Source: Apostichopus japonicus
Lineage: Eukaryota > Echinodermata > Holothuroidea > Aspidochirotida > Stichopodidae
Length of the DNA: 64,000 bases
Assembly (NCBI RefSeq): GCF_037975245.1
Contig: NC_092563.1
Span: forward strand, 12,018,001-12,082,000
Direction of reading: 5' to 3'
Shown here: one piece after another, positions 35,431 to 51,958 of the stretch
Layout of the letters: every line of letters begins with the position of its first letter
How positions within the stretch are numbered: position 1 is the stretch's first letter
Program-made: the position numbers and the translations under genes
Notes under the pieces: model-generated
The model's input: only the letters and a program-made list of their open reading frames with translations
Told to the model about the DNA's origin: nothing
Database searches by the model: none

Positions 35431-35559
35431 TTGAATTGGAGATTTCTGAAGGTAAAGTGAGTCTCCACAATTCCAGTTGTTTTAACTCTTGTTCTGAGTA
35501 TATCCTGTTCATTGGGTAGATATTCGGGATCACCAATCCTCTCTAAACTATCTAGAAAA
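35431..35559 (-). CDS. GNAO: G protein alpha-o subunit, exon 5
   Basis: A 129-base exon between acceptor CTCTGTAG and donor CAA|GTAAGT. Its first base completes a Tyr codon begun in exon 4. It encodes [19 protein letters not shown] and then switch [19 protein letters not shown]. The second Arg of LRTRVKTTG is the GTPase 'arginine finger', and the Thr of TTG binds Mg. It ends [15 protein letters not shown] matches the Galpha-o YYLDSLDRIG. Length and phases equal the vertebrate Gi/o exon. Confidence 0.97.
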
Positions 35560-37452
35560 CTACAGAGAAAGAATGTGAAAGATTAGTATTATAAGTGCAG
35601 AAAAAGAGATGAAATAAAACATGTAATGTCTATAGAAATGTACACAGGCAGCCAGACAGACATTTAACTAACGATAGGCTGGTATATAGAACACTACAAG
35701 ACAAAGAAAAAACCAGTTAAGCAACGATGGCTAGAAAACAGCAACAGACAAACTATCCAAAGCGAGGGATGAAACATTACGAAACAACTTCTCATTGCTT
35801 TAAAAATATCAGTTTACATGCTCTCAGTATACGGTATAGACGAGTACAGTTCACGCCAATGGGAGACATGTTCTATTTAGCTGTGCGCAAAAGTAGGCCT
35901 ATTATCTCTTCTTTAAGTAATACTTACTTGATAACATCTAATGTGACTCACTGAAACCTGAGATATACATCATTAAATCATCATGAAAAACACCTTTAAA
36001 ATATGAAACACAAGTGCCACTCAGAAATATTTGCATTTTGCTTGGTTTTTATACCTCAGGTAACAAAATACGACTTTGCAACCAATTGAACCTTCTCACT
36101 GATAGCTCAAGACATTGAAAAACAGGTTTCTACCACATTGTAGTGTGTAAGTACCGTAATTTTGTAAATACAATTCTAACATATTAGATATCAGAATTGT
36201 CGGATTTAAATAATTGATTTAAATAAAATTCACTGGCTCTACAATTAAAAAAAGGGTTCTATTTAAGTTTAACAAGAAATAATTGTAAAAAGGAACTATT
36301 TTTGGCTAAACCCTTTTTTAAACATGAACTGGTCCAATCAAGTACAAAATGGTTGTCATTTCCAGGGCTTTATCTAACACTACAACAAAATTCCAACATA
36401 GATAATAATACAATTAAAATTGAACTGCACTTGTTTTGTTTACGGTCTATAATGTTTTACAGTTAGAAAACTTCATGAGCTCAAAGTATTGTTAATGGTT
36501 TGCATTCATGTTACAACAAATGTTTCATAGTTTGAGAAAGTATGTTACTTTTCAATCATTATTACAACTTGATGTTAAAGTTTAACATATCTGGCATGTC
36601 TGGCTGCAAAGTAAGGTAGTAAACCTATCACACACTGTTTCCACTTGTGTCAAATGCTAGTGAAATATCTTCTGCATGGATGCAACACTGAATCATCCAC
36701 ATTGCCGTGTAAAATGACGTATAGTTAAATATTAAAGATCAGTGTATATAAAATGAGGGATGACAGTTATCCACACAGGCATTGGATAGCCATGGTATCC
36801 AAGTAAACACCTTCTATCCTATATCAAGGAAAACATTTTTTTTATAAAATCAAATATCAATACTTTACAATAAAACACTTGGGCGATATTCGCGAAGAGA
36901 AGTTTGTCATTAAATCATAAACAACTAGAAACCGATTCCTCCATTCTATATGCCTCACCGTGCGTTTACAATTCATACTTATGAAAGTTCAAAATAAATT
37001 AATCGAAGCCCTCGATTTCAATTATAGGAATTGTAGATTTTGTCACGTGGTTTTGCGCCTTCTTATATTGCTCGTGCATTAATATAAGAGTAAAGTTCGC
37101 ATGCTCCAATTACATTGGCACACGCTCAGTATGAATGTATCCGCACACTTGGGGAAACAACGCAGTTAACTTGGCTAATTCATTAAGTGGTAATTTTGTG
37201 ATCGCCCTCCATTTCCCTACTTACTTGTGCTTCATTACGCTATGGCCGTCACTTTTGTGTAGCTATAGGTTTCGTTCGAAGAATGATTAACTGTTACGCA
37301 GTATACGGGTCAACCATTCTATTAATTGTTATTTTACCCCGTAGAACTCACTGTACCAATGTGCACTATAAACAAATAGTTCTAGAATTATAGTGTTTGA
37401 ACTGTTACCAAAACCATTCTTAGTCCCTAAAAATGCCTTAATACTTTGTATT
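35560..37452. other. Galpha-o intron 4, first part
   Basis: Ordinary AT-rich intron DNA, including a 75-codon + frame at 35727-35954 without recognisable content. Confidence 0.55.
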
Positions 37453-37756
37453 CAGGCGCGTAGCCAAGGGGGGGGGGCGAAGGGGGAAGCCGCCCCCCCC
37501 CCCCTTGAGCATATTTTTTAATTTTTGTTTTAATGTTTTTATTATATCGCTAGTATTTTCAAAGGGGAAAGGCTATAAGATGCAACTTACAAGGCCTGGA
37601 AAGTGCCATTTCCAGCGATCTGGGAGGCATTTTCAGCCACAATTTTCTTGTAAGTATACGCTTCGCGCCAATCATGGTGGCGCTACGCTTAGATAGTTTG
37701 CAGTGCCGAATCTACAGTTTCGCCCCTCCCTTGGCAAATTCCTGGCTACGTGCCTG
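37453..37756 (+). mobile_element. Short hAT-type MITE (304 bp), reference copy
   Basis: The ends CAGGCGCGTAGCCAAG and CCTGGCTACGTGCCTG are inverted. The 8-base flanks TTTGTATT are identical (37445-37452 and 37757-37764). In order, the interior has a G-run and C-run, TTGAGCATATT, GGAAAGTGCCATTTCC, GCGATCTGGGAGGC, AATTTTCTTG, a GCGC palindrome around CAATCATGGTGG, and CCCTCCCTTGGCAAATTCC. No coding capacity. It lies in Galpha-o intron 4. Confidence 0.94.
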
Positions 37757-39423
37757 TTTGTATTTCATTAGTAAGTAAGTTTTTGTTCTTTTTTTGGTCA
37801 GTTGTAGGTGGATGAGACTCTTACGCTTAGATGTTGATCCCCCCCCCCCTCCGTTTATTTAGTGGAATGGTTCCACAAAACCTGAACATAATCTTTCTAT
37901 ATACTTGAAAGAATCAAGCAACATCTGATTGGCTTGCAACTATACAGTGGACACAACTATTTAATAACAAGGCTTGATTGATATTACAGTGTTTACAATT
38001 TCCAACTAATCTATAAATAGCCGCCACCTTCTTGAGCGCGTGCAGAGCCAAGAAAGAACAGGTGTTGGATAGGCCCTGCGCAAGTATGATAGGCTATCGC
38101 GTTGCTGTTACTTCTTGTAAGAAAGCTTTTGTTGCAAAATATTCTGATACTGTTGCTACTCAAACCACGTTTTCACAAATAGTTTGCTCAATGGGACATT
38201 ACAAACCGTTAGGCTTGAAATGCGTAGAGTTACACTACTTGCAAGTTACGAAACCTATTTCATAGATCACTAAAAAAACATGTTTGGAGAAAACCATCGT
38301 ATGTGTTGATTTTAAGAAGTAATCTTAGTATGTTAGTAGCTGATATTAATATGCAGCCTTGCCGTATAAATCATTTCGCAGGTTCATTTACTTAAACTAA
38401 CATTTGTTTACAGTCTTACCATTACGTGACTGAAGGGCCGCATAGCCTATATACGTAATAATATTAGGCCTATGTTGTAGCATAGGCCGAGTTGGGATTT
38501 AGGTTGAATACGTAATGAACGGGTACCCGGGGACCGACCGAACCGCGCAGATGGGTACTCGGTGCCGATTTTGGGACCGGTTCCTTCAATCAATTCTCAA
38601 CCTCCCTCTCGGCCCGCCCACCAGTCCCCCAAACAATAAAATGACACAGGCCTATCTATATAACCACTCTCACGCCGTAACAAAAAGAGTTCGCGCATAA
38701 GTAATCAACCGTAAATCTGAAATATGTACCCAAAATATTAGTATTGTAATGAGAAATAAGGAAGGACAATTTGGCACTTTTCACTCCTCTAACCAAATAT
38801 GTTATTAATTCACACGATACGTACTGCAAATGGTGCAATAAGGTTCACAAAATAGTGACTCGGGACAATCATGCACAGATGAATATCTAACTTTGCCCAT
38901 GGAGACTGACGATGACTGTGTTCAAAATACGTCACCATTTTAAAATCCCTCTAGCACTTACGACAACGGGAACAGCATATCTGCTGCCACCTACTTTCGA
39001 AAATTTCAAATCGGATGAATTTGAAAGTACATTAAAATATGAATCATCTTTACCCTGTATGATTAACATAACTTCCTCAACAATTTCGACATCACCACAA
39101 CGCTGTCACTAATGGGCAATTTAAAACTTCGATTTATTTGCCTGCAAGTTCAATTATGTCTAGTTCTACTGACAAGACTTTACTTTGACCAAAGTCCATG
39201 AAAACGCACGTGTCGTTTTCATATACTTTGGTGATAAAGTGATCGTCCCTTCATTCCAACACACTGGGAATTCTATGGTGTGATTTATACTTTCAAGGGC
39301 CTTGGTAACAGCAAATAGTCACTTAATGAATAATGTAACCCTCATGAAGCATACATATGTGAATACCACGGAAAGATATAGAGGTTCGTTTAAAGTTAAA
39401 GGATATCGTTAGGAACAAAATGT

Positions 39424-39427
<4 letters not shown>
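37757..39427. other. Galpha-o intron 4, middle
   Basis: A small C-run patch at 37839-37851 resembles the MITE end but has no second end. The 77-codon + frame at 38032-38265 has no recognisable domain and was not accepted. Confidence 0.5.

Positions 39428-39490
<63 letters not shown>
39428..39490. repeat. (TA)n microsatellite
   Basis: Uninterrupted AT dinucleotide run of about 63 bases in intron 4 of the Galpha-o gene. Confidence 0.98.
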
Positions 39491-43543
<4,053 letters not shown>

Positions 43544-43704
43544 TACTTAGCAGAATCTGTTAGTTGGTATTCTCTTGATCGTGCATATACCTCCTGGATT
43601 CCTGGATCCTTCCACAGACGTATTAAGGCAGCACTGAGCGAAGACGTGTAAGGTTCGGAATCTTGCAAGTCAGCTAGAACCTCTAAAACCAAAGAAGCAT
43701 CGTT
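43544..43704 (-). CDS. GNAO: G protein alpha-o subunit, exon 4 (helical domain)
   Basis: A 161-base exon between acceptor TTTCAACAG and donor TA|GTAAGT. It encodes 53 codons plus TA of a Tyr codon: NDASLVLEVLADLQDSEPYT, then LIRLWKDPGIQEVYARSREY, then QLTDSAK. Its role is the second half of the all-helical domain that covers the nucleotide. RLWKDPGIQ and REYQL.DSAKY place it with Go, but many other positions differ from the usual Galpha-o helical domain (for example YARSREY for FNRSREY). Phase 0 in and 2 out match the family. The open frame's stop after DSAK is intronic. Confidence 0.95.
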
Positions 43705-43825
43705 CTGTTGAAAGACGCAAATAGCGAATGACAAATAGCAATGAATGTAATGTACATGAAATGGAGAGAATGTGTTCTTTCTGAGTTAGTACATATTTAA
43801 AATAAAGACCATTGACGATAATAAC
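43705..43825. other. Galpha-o intron 3, start
   Basis: Short plain intron segment between exon 4 and the 49-bp satellite. Confidence 0.6.
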
Positions 43826-46210
43826 TTAGATACTGTCTAGTCACGTCATATTAGTAGCTTAACTATAATAAAACTTAGATACTGCAGGGACGTAGCCAGG
43901 GGGGGAGCAGGGGGAGCGACCGCTCCCCCCTTTCAGTGTCGATATTTTTTTTAAACTGTCGTTTTTTAGCATGGTATTTTGTCAGTGCTCTTTTGATCTT
44001 GAATACTCGTCAGCTCCGTTAACTCGATTGTAATCGTAGTAACATTCACGCCTACTGATTCAACTACTTACTTAGTTTGGCAGATGCAATTAGCTAAATT
44101 AAGCTTATAGCCAATTACAAGCCTACAGTTGGCCACTGCGTAATAAAATACATATTGCCTACCTAACCGCACTCTATGGAATGTCACGAACTGTATGCAC
44201 AACAACGTCGACAACGTTCGTTCTATGAGTCGTCCTAAGTTGTTGCACGAACAGCATGTTATGAAGCTAAGCTAGCAATCGTACGTGATACGCTCTTCCT
44301 ATAATAAGTATTACACTGCTAATACACTGCGATAACGATACTTGTTTTTAGGCCACTGCATATCTGGCTATATTACAAAATATGAAAGTTTATATTGTCC
44401 ATCAGTTAAGTTCGTCAAATGTATTAAAGTCCAGACATTGGACAATAAACAAGAATCATCCTACTGGAAAAATTGTAAAAGAGCACTATGTTTGTCTTTC
44501 TGATATATTATGTATAACAACATGTAAAAGAATTCAAACAGGAAACAAAATCTGCTGATAATGATATCATATGATCAGGGGCGTAGCCAGTATATAGCAC
44601 TGTAGGCCCGGGCCTACATTTTTTTTGACCAAGTTATCTTTTTTTTTTTAAACACCCATAATTCAAATCGATAAGCTTGCTGGACGAGTTTAAGAGTCTA
44701 TAGACAGGAAAAACTATGGAAATGAACGTAGCAAGAATATGGCTAAATTAGGTGACCTATTCTTCTGTCATCAAGGCTGTCATTTCTATCGCGCCGAAAA
44801 AGACTAGGATCCGATCTTGTCAGTTTTTTAACATCTAGTTAAGAACCCGTTTACGCAGATAATATTTCAGTTGAGAAAACAGTTGAGAAATTTGCATCAG
44901 ATGGCAATCGTCGGATAGCTCTCGCCTTCTCTTATTAGGCTAACTTAAACATTTACTAGCTACAGTTGTATCAAAGACAACTACTGGCTATAGTTGTATC
45001 AAAGACATTTCTGGCCTATCTTTGTATCTACAAGTATCAGAAGTTGAAAAGTAAGACTATACTCTGTACATGTACCTTGCTGATTTTAATACATTATGTA
45101 ATATTGAATTACGTACTATTTTAACTCGTTTGTATTGTGGGTTTAAAAGTGATATTGTATGAGGTGTCTCAAGTTAGCAAGAGGCCAGGGAACCAGAATG
45201 AACACTCGGGAAGCGCCGTTTCCGGCCATCTGAGGGGTTTGTAAAACCAAAAATTTTCTTGTACGCTTCGCGCCAACCGATGGTGGCGCTCCGCTCAGAT
45301 AGTCGTGCCTACAACTTTGAAAATCCATATCAATCGCAAAAGGTGCTCCCCCCTTTCAAATTCCTGGCTACGTCGTTGAGATACTGTCTACTCACATCAG
45401 ATTAGTAGCTTAACTATAGTCAAACTTAGATACTGTCTAGTCAAATCAGATTAGTATCTTAACTATAGTCAAACTTAGATACTGTCTAGTCAAATCAGAT
45501 TAGTAGCTTAACTATATTAAAACTTAGATACTGTCTAGTCACATCAGATTAGTATCTTAACTATAGTAAAACTTATATACTGTCTAGTCACATCAGATTA
45601 GTAGCTTAACTATAATAAAACTTAGATACCGTCTAGTCACATCAGATTAGTAGATTAACTATAGTAAAACTTATATACTGTCTAGTCACATCAGATTAGT
45701 AGCTTAACTATAATAAAACTTAGATACTGTCTAGTCATATCAGATTAGTATCTTAACTATAGTAAAACTTATATACTGTCTAGTCACATCAGATTAGTAG
45801 CTTAACTATAATAAAACTTAGATACCGTCTAGTCACATCAGATTAGTAGATTAACTATAGTAAAACTTAGATACTGTCTAGTCACATCAGATTAGTAGCT
45901 TAACTATAATAAAACTTAGATACTGTCTAGTCACATCAGATTAGTATCTTAACTATAGTAAAACTTATATACTGTCTAGTCACATCAGATTAGTAGCTTA
46001 ACTATAATAAAACTTAGATACCGTCTAGTCACATCAGATTAGTAGCTTAACTATAATTAAACTTAGATACTGTCTAGTCACATCAGATTAGTTGCTTAAC
46101 TATAGTAAAACTTAGATACCGTCTAGTCACATCAGATTAGTAGCTTAAATATAGTAAAACTTTGATACTGTCTAGTCACATCAGATTAGTAGCTTAACTA
46201 TAGTAAAACG
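43826..46210. repeat. 49-bp satellite array split by a hAT-type insertion
   Basis: A 49-base unit (ACTTAGATACTGTCTAGTCA, CATCAGATTAGTAGC, TTAACTATAATAAA) runs in about 17 copies from 45379 to 46210, and in about one and a quarter copies at 43826-43884. The two parts are separated by the element at 43885-45378, whose target duplication AGATACTG is part of the unit. The array was therefore continuous before the insertion. Variants (CAAATC/CACATC, TATCTT/TAGCTT, TACCGT/TACTGT) recur in a mixed order that suggests two- to three-unit amplification. Confidence 0.95.
43885..45378. mobile_element. 1.5-kb hAT-type element with MITE core
   Basis: The left end CAGGGACGTAGCCAGG and the right end CCTGGCTACGTCGTTG are inverted with two mismatches. 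The 8-base flanks AGATACTG (43877-43884, 45379-45386) are perfect. The right 200 bases carry the same core as the 304-bp MITE: GCCGTTTCCGGCCATCTGAG, AAATTTTCTTGTACGCTTC, a palindrome around CCGATGGTGG. No transposase frame is visible in the about 1.1-kb interior. A second GGGGCGTAGCCAG-type end at 44577 has no partner and may be an old nested fragment. Confidence 0.88.
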
Positions 46211-47361
46211 GGTGATGTATTTTCTTTATTACAATCATCTTCGTCTGAAAGCAAAACAATAACATACACCAATACAAACAAACACAGAAGTAAAAAAAAA
46301 CATTAAAATCATGATGACGAATTATTATTCTTCGAGACTCAATAGATGTCCAGCCTTTAGCAATGCTTCGCTGGTTATTTACGGAATACGTGTAATGATT
46401 TCCTTCAGAAGGAGAGACATCAGCGGTGCCTTATGTTAAAGTGTATAGTTAATTACGTTGTATATGTTAGAAATCACGTCATTTGCACAAACGAATGCTC
46501 GGGGATAGCTGTCAGGCAATTATTTCGTACAATTGAAAATGAAACAGAAACAAATGAACATAGGAACAATTTATACATAGTACAAATAAGAAACCAAGGG
46601 TTGATTAAACGTTAAGCTATCAGGCAAAATTAGACACAGTTTTTTTTTATATAACAGTGCACAGAAATCTCCAGGAGTCATATGTTGACAACAGTGTTTT
46701 TCGCAATTGTACCTTCTAACGTGACTTTGTCCGAGTAGTACTTTTAACAAGTTGCCAGAGAGAGGGCCCCCAGTTCAGCTTGGGGACGAAGCCGAAAACA
46801 CCAATACTTTCACCATTTTCTTTGTCTTGATTCAATTAATGTACGTGTTGCCTGAGAGCTGTCAGGAGGGAGCCTCGGATCAATACGAGTAAAGCTTTGA
46901 CAAGTAGACGTATGTGCGTCCTTACAGATCTTAACGCACAAGTGGATGGTCCAGTGATGCTAATGCATATCATTATATCACAAGGGTTGCAAGCTTATAC
47001 TGACAAATGGTAAGGCAACGAGGACTCGTGTTTTATTCAAGTTTCGTATTTCTTAATGTCCTCCCTCTAGAAAGTTAAGGAAGTGAACGTGAGAATGACA
47101 CATAATGATGACGAGGATACCTCATCATTTCGGTTTCATTTTGACTTCAGTATAATTCTAGTGGAGATGGTATCGGGAAGCACATATAATGAACTGTTGC
47201 CTGAGGAGCGAACAATTAATGTCATATCGAGGGATCGAGACGGCCTTGAACCTTTCTAGTCACAATTAAAATAAGAAGACGACTTGAAAATAATTATCAG
47301 AAATTGAATATTGGCATTTCACGAAGCTGCGATAGCTTAATGAACAATTTGTGTATGTTTT
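46211..47361. other. Galpha-o intron 3, no features
   Basis: AT-rich intron. The 60-codon frame at 46433-46615 has no recognisable content. Confidence 0.55.
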
Positions 47362-47429
47362 GTATATTTGTTTATATATTTGTTTATATATTTGTTTATA
47401 TATTTGTTTATATATTTGTTTATATATTT

Positions 47430-47467
<38 letters not shown>
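47362..47467. repeat. 12-bp repeat (TATATTTGTTTA)n joined to (TA)n
   Basis: About six exact copies of TATATTTGTTTA pass directly into a TA dinucleotide tract (47436-47467). The Val-Tyr-Ile-Phe frame here is a by-product. Confidence 0.96.
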
Positions 47468-47469
<2 letters not shown>

Positions 47470-48778
47470 AAAATCAACCCTTCAATAGCCCTCAATCATG
47501 TCTAGTTAACTGGGTGAATGGTGGCTTGATTTTCATAGATATCAATAGCATATAAATCTGCAATGTTCATCTTGTTTTAAGACATGTAGTTAAAGACGAC
47601 TGCTGGCGTATGTGCACTGTTTTAGCACGTTGTCCCTTTGAACGTGAATTATGATTATAAATACGGTAACCTTGCGTATGCGGGCGTGTACAAATCGATG
47701 ACGAGCAAAACTAGCTACTTATAGGGGAACTTATCAATATCGGTTTCCTATGATGATGCAAAGTTTACTAGTAAGTCGACGGGGTTCGGGGGGGGGGGCG
47801 TGGGGATTAATACCCTGCCATGGAGAGTACCGTTAGGGTACACTGTATATTTGTCCAGGTGATTGTCTGTGTAAACAAACTATTCAAGTCTCATTGGTTA
47901 GTTTCATATAGGCCAAAGGGTGCTTAATAAAATTCTACGAAGGGCAGAGAAAGCAACAACCAGCCAGCCGCGGGCCGATAAAGCCACGTTGCAATATCTG
48001 AACCTTCCTATACTTCTTTGATAACTCCGAGGTCATTGTTTGTTGAAAGCAAATATATACTGTTGTGAGATATGAAGCTATTCAAAATATGCAATATTTT
48101 CATCCATGCCAAGAATTCTGAAATAGTAAGGTACGTTTGTTTAAAATTGCGATTTTAATTAAATACTTCGGTAACTTAAAATCGCTATGACAACAAACTC
48201 GTCCTCTTATCAATGTTATCGACGAATGTTCAAGAAAAACCATCTCATTTACTGCTTTATGACGTATTAGTAACGCACGTGATATTCACCATCTGCCTGT
48301 GACAGAAGTACAATCCGATTCAACCAAGAAATGTTTCTAGAGATTTTGGTGAAATTTTGACATGGGAAAGCGCAGGTGCATGCCAATGGTTATCAAAAAC
48401 CCATCAGGGCACTTCATCAATACCTTTCAAAATTACCCAATTTCCAGACGACGCATGTATTGATGCGACTAGCATTCAATTCTATCAGGGAGCTGTATAC
48501 CGGGAGGGAGTATAGATATGTTACTCATTTACTATCGTTGTATGTGATGTATGATTCACAATGCCGAATGCGTGACCAAGAATTTATATCTTAAGAAGTC
48601 TTCCATAATGTTCTCCTTCAACATGGTAAAATTGGACAGTCATGGAGCTTATCCAGTCATATACATATATTCCCTTTTAACGAGATCCGGCCTTAGGATT
48701 CACAAATGATTTCGAGTTGGTTAGCATCATGATTGATCTCTAGAGTGAGGCAAAACATATAATAAGTATCCATAGCTT
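47468..48778. other. Galpha-o intron 3, no features
   Basis: Holds a G-run at 47790-47800. A 72-codon + frame at 48376-48594 shows no recognisable domain or supported splice sites. Confidence 0.5.
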
Positions 48779-48785
48779 ATATATA

Positions 48786-48838
<53 letters not shown>
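48779..48838. repeat. (TA)n microsatellite
   Basis: TA dinucleotide run with one TTT interruption near its start. Confidence 0.97.
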
Positions 48839-48841
<3 letters not shown>

Positions 48842-51064
48842 AACAAAAACATTTGTAACAAAGAGCAATCTGTAAATGTTATTTTTTCTTTATGTGAAGA
48901 TAACATTGTTGATCTCTCATATGGTTTATTTTTTGATACGTTTCATGTTCTCATCTTTGTCATGTGTGTTTCAGTGATTACTCTTTGTTTAGCCCATTTA
49001 TGCTGCAATGAACCATACAGCGAGTAATGATGTAGAACAAATAGGTCCTATTTCATGTATGGCAGGATTAATTACATATAGTCATCTCGTACATCTGGTG
49101 AGATTATTTACAATGTTAATTTGACACTGTAGGAAGAAAAAGGATAAGAGGGAAATTAAGTTAATACAACTATTCATGAATTATTCAACACAATTTCTAT
49201 CTATCACGAGAAGCCGCAATATGTTACATCTGTGTTACTTGTACACTGCGCCATTTCCCTGCAGTAATTCGAATAGCATATGGACTTACACAGACAATTG
49301 TCAACAACCCGAAAACAGCTTGTGGTGTCCGTAATCACACATTTACATCACCTTTATTTTCGTGGATTTCTTTCTACCAAATTGCAAAGGACGATCTTTT
49401 ACGTCCATACATCAGTTAGGTTTGTAAAGTAAGCCGAAAGGCACAACACTTATATGAGGTTGGACAGAGTTTATTAATATCCCCTACGACCATCTTGAAG
49501 CTTGGCCTGGAACAAAATAAGTAATCAAATGAATATACTAGCCTTTCGAAGATTAACGGTATGCACGGTGACACGAACTCAAGATGCAGCAGTAAATTTG
49601 TTACTTGATTCGAATTTGCTAATCTTTGTCGAAAGTGAGTGATCTTCTTTCTGGCGTCTCTGAATAACATTGCAAGTATTGTTGAGGCCAGTATTAATAA
49701 TGTAAATGGGCGGGTATGCTGGTGATCATCTGTTATTCTACACGTTTAATTCAGAAAGCAGAAGGAGAGAGAGATGGACAGAGATGGAGATTGAGAATGA
49801 AGCTTTAGCTGCTTCAACCTGGACTTATAAGTGGTGATTTTGCAAAATCGTTAACAACTGGGTCTAAATCTAATTACGTCAAATGCAAATGGATACAAAC
49901 TTTACTAATACAGGTTCATCTAACATTTAGATTGTTTTTGAAATAAGTCACGCTCGGTTGGGTGATTTATGTGTTCCCATCTTTTTCGTTCGTTTCCATG
50001 GCTACGATTGATCAAGATAGATAAGTATAAATGCATAAGTAATTTGGGGTTTTACTTTCTTTTTGCTCCATTTTTTCTAACATTTGTTACCGGTATAATT
50101 AATACCATACGTCGACTACAAAGTAGTCTATGCATAAAATGGCAAAATGCTGTAACACCCATCACAGAACCCCTCAAACATGTCTCTAAATTGCCGTAGT
50201 GTTTACATTCATACTGACACATATTAATTATCTGCATCTATCTCTCTCGTATAAGTGAGTAACTCCAATTTTGATCAGATGTATATAGCGGTTTAATCTG
50301 ATAGCGATATAACAGAGTGTCTGTCCGAGCACTCTACACCACTTTTACTTCATTATTATTCAGATTTGTCGTCGGTTTTATTTCAAATTAAATCTACCTC
50401 AAATTCCTCAAAAGTGTTTTTTTCTTCTTCTTTTACGAAACTTAATGTAATCGGGTACGTTATATACAGCAGATAAGAAATTTGGGTCGACCTAATTGTA
50501 GTACATATCAAATGAGGCTAACAATTCAGGTAGATTATCATGTGATAAGGCTTTGAATAGTAACAATAAATTTAAGGGGGAGGCCACTTCACCTGAAGTA
50601 ATGTCTGGTAGCAGACCTCGATACTTGAAACTATTATAATGTTTTTACTGAAATTAAATTAATTTAATTTTAAATATTAAAATTGTAAATGGTAAAGTCA
50701 TGTAAATGTTATAGTATTTGCCTGATTTAGTAGTTCCTGATGTGCTTTCGGTTGACTTAAGACGCAAATAAATATCAGTAAGTTGCCTTATCTTGATTCA
50801 TCGGATTTGACGAATTTATGGCGAAAATACGGATTTAATGGACACATTTAAACTTAATTTACATCCTGTCTATCTACATGTGAATTAAAATCTTAGTCTA
50901 GTATCAGATAGCCGAATTAATATACGACCATTACACTCCCTTATAACTACAGTTGCATGACCAATATACTTTTGTTTGTTAATTAACGATATATATATAA
51001 GCTAAGAACAACACAATAATATTTAATTACATTGGACACGGTTTGGACTCGTATTAAGAACCTT
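48839..51064. other. Galpha-o intron 3, no features
   Basis: Plain intron. Short frames at 49416-49670 (-) and 49969-50199 (+) lack recognisable content. Confidence 0.5.
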
Positions 51065-51175
51065 GCCTCGATAGTGTCTCGAACCTTGTCTGAATGGCCC
51101 CTCTGGGAGGAGTGCTTCTGCACTGAGCAGGTCTACCCTCATTAAAGATGACAATAATAAAAAAAAAATAATAGT
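51065..51175 (+). mobile_element. Probable LINE/SINE 3' tail
   Basis: A GC-richer stretch (CTCTGGGAGGAGTGCTTCTG, CACTGAGCAGGTCTACC) ends CTCATTAAAGATGACAATAATA followed by an A-run. This resembles the 3' untranslated end of non-LTR elements with ATA/A tails. No coding part or target duplication was found. Confidence 0.4.
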
Positions 51176-51816
51176 CTAGAATTATTGCGCTTGATTATAT
51201 GAGTCTTATATGAGTCTAACAGAAACTACCAAAAATTGTGACTTTATGCAGAATTTTAGTCTTGATATGTTATAATTCCACGGCAAAAACAACGGAAGGT
51301 ACTATAGCAATGTTTTTAAACATACTCAAATAAATCGCAGCGTAATATATGCTTAATCCATGGAATGCTCCTTTAAGGCTTAAGTGTCCACGACATTGGT
51401 CCTTCGTGCATGCTAGATAGTAAATGTTAAGCTATTGTCTAATTAATGCTATAATAGCTTCAACCAAACATGTTCTTTAAACTGCATATTATCGACAGAC
51501 CATGCACCATTGAATGACATTTGTCATTAAAGACACTTTGAAAATTGTGATGCAGTGTGAACATGTCATTGCAGGAGACTGAAGTCTTAATCTTTGCGTT
51601 GCAATTGATGCACTGACCTATTGGTCCGTGTTTTAAACTAAGTAGTCCAGCGACTCGCATTGGTGAGCCTTAAATGTTTATAGGGTGATATGTTTAAGCA
51701 TTACAAGTCGTATTGAAATACTGCCTGGACCGACAACAGTGCGTTGAACAGATTACACCTTTACAAATGAATCTTGTGCCTTAAGTCACTTTGTAAGGTA
51801 TATATTACCGACGTAC
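51176..51816. other. Galpha-o intron 3, end next to exon 3
   Basis: Plain intron. The 66-codon minus frame at 51660-51460 is unsupported. Confidence 0.5.
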
Positions 51817-51958
51817 CTCCCTTGCCGGATCCGTGTATCGCACACCGAGTCTCTTTGTGGCTTTAATCATTGCTACCATGGCCTGTAGAGTGTTACTATA
51901 AACAACTGGCTTGAATCTTTTCGAATCTTCCTCGGTGAAACCAGATTCGTGGATAATT
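51817..51958 (-). CDS. GNAO: G protein alpha-o subunit, exon 3 (helical domain)
   Basis: A 142-base exon between acceptor TTCATTTCTCAG and donor GAG|GTACGT. Its first base completes the Lys codon of exon 2 (phase 2 in, 0 out). It encodes IIHESGFTEEDSKRFKPVVY and SNTLQAMVAMIKATKRLGVR, ending YTDPARE. IIHE.GF, KPVVYSNT and the helix positions are Gi/o class. The segment QAMVAMIKATKRLGV departs from the nearly invariant QS(L/I)AAI(V/I)RAM of animal Gi/o. The 142-base length matches the vertebrate exon. Confidence 0.95.

Noticed and set aside
38032-38265. 77-codon + frame with fairly protein-like composition
   Set aside because: No homology recognised and no flanking splice sites. It lies in a Galpha-o intron on the opposite strand. 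Kept only as a chance frame.
44577-44640. Orphan transposon end (GGGGCGTAGCCAG) inside the 43885-45378 element
   Set aside because: No matching right end or target duplication was found, so it was not annotated as a separate element.
48376-48594. 72-codon + frame as an exon
   Set aside because: No recognisable domain or convincing acceptor/donor pair.
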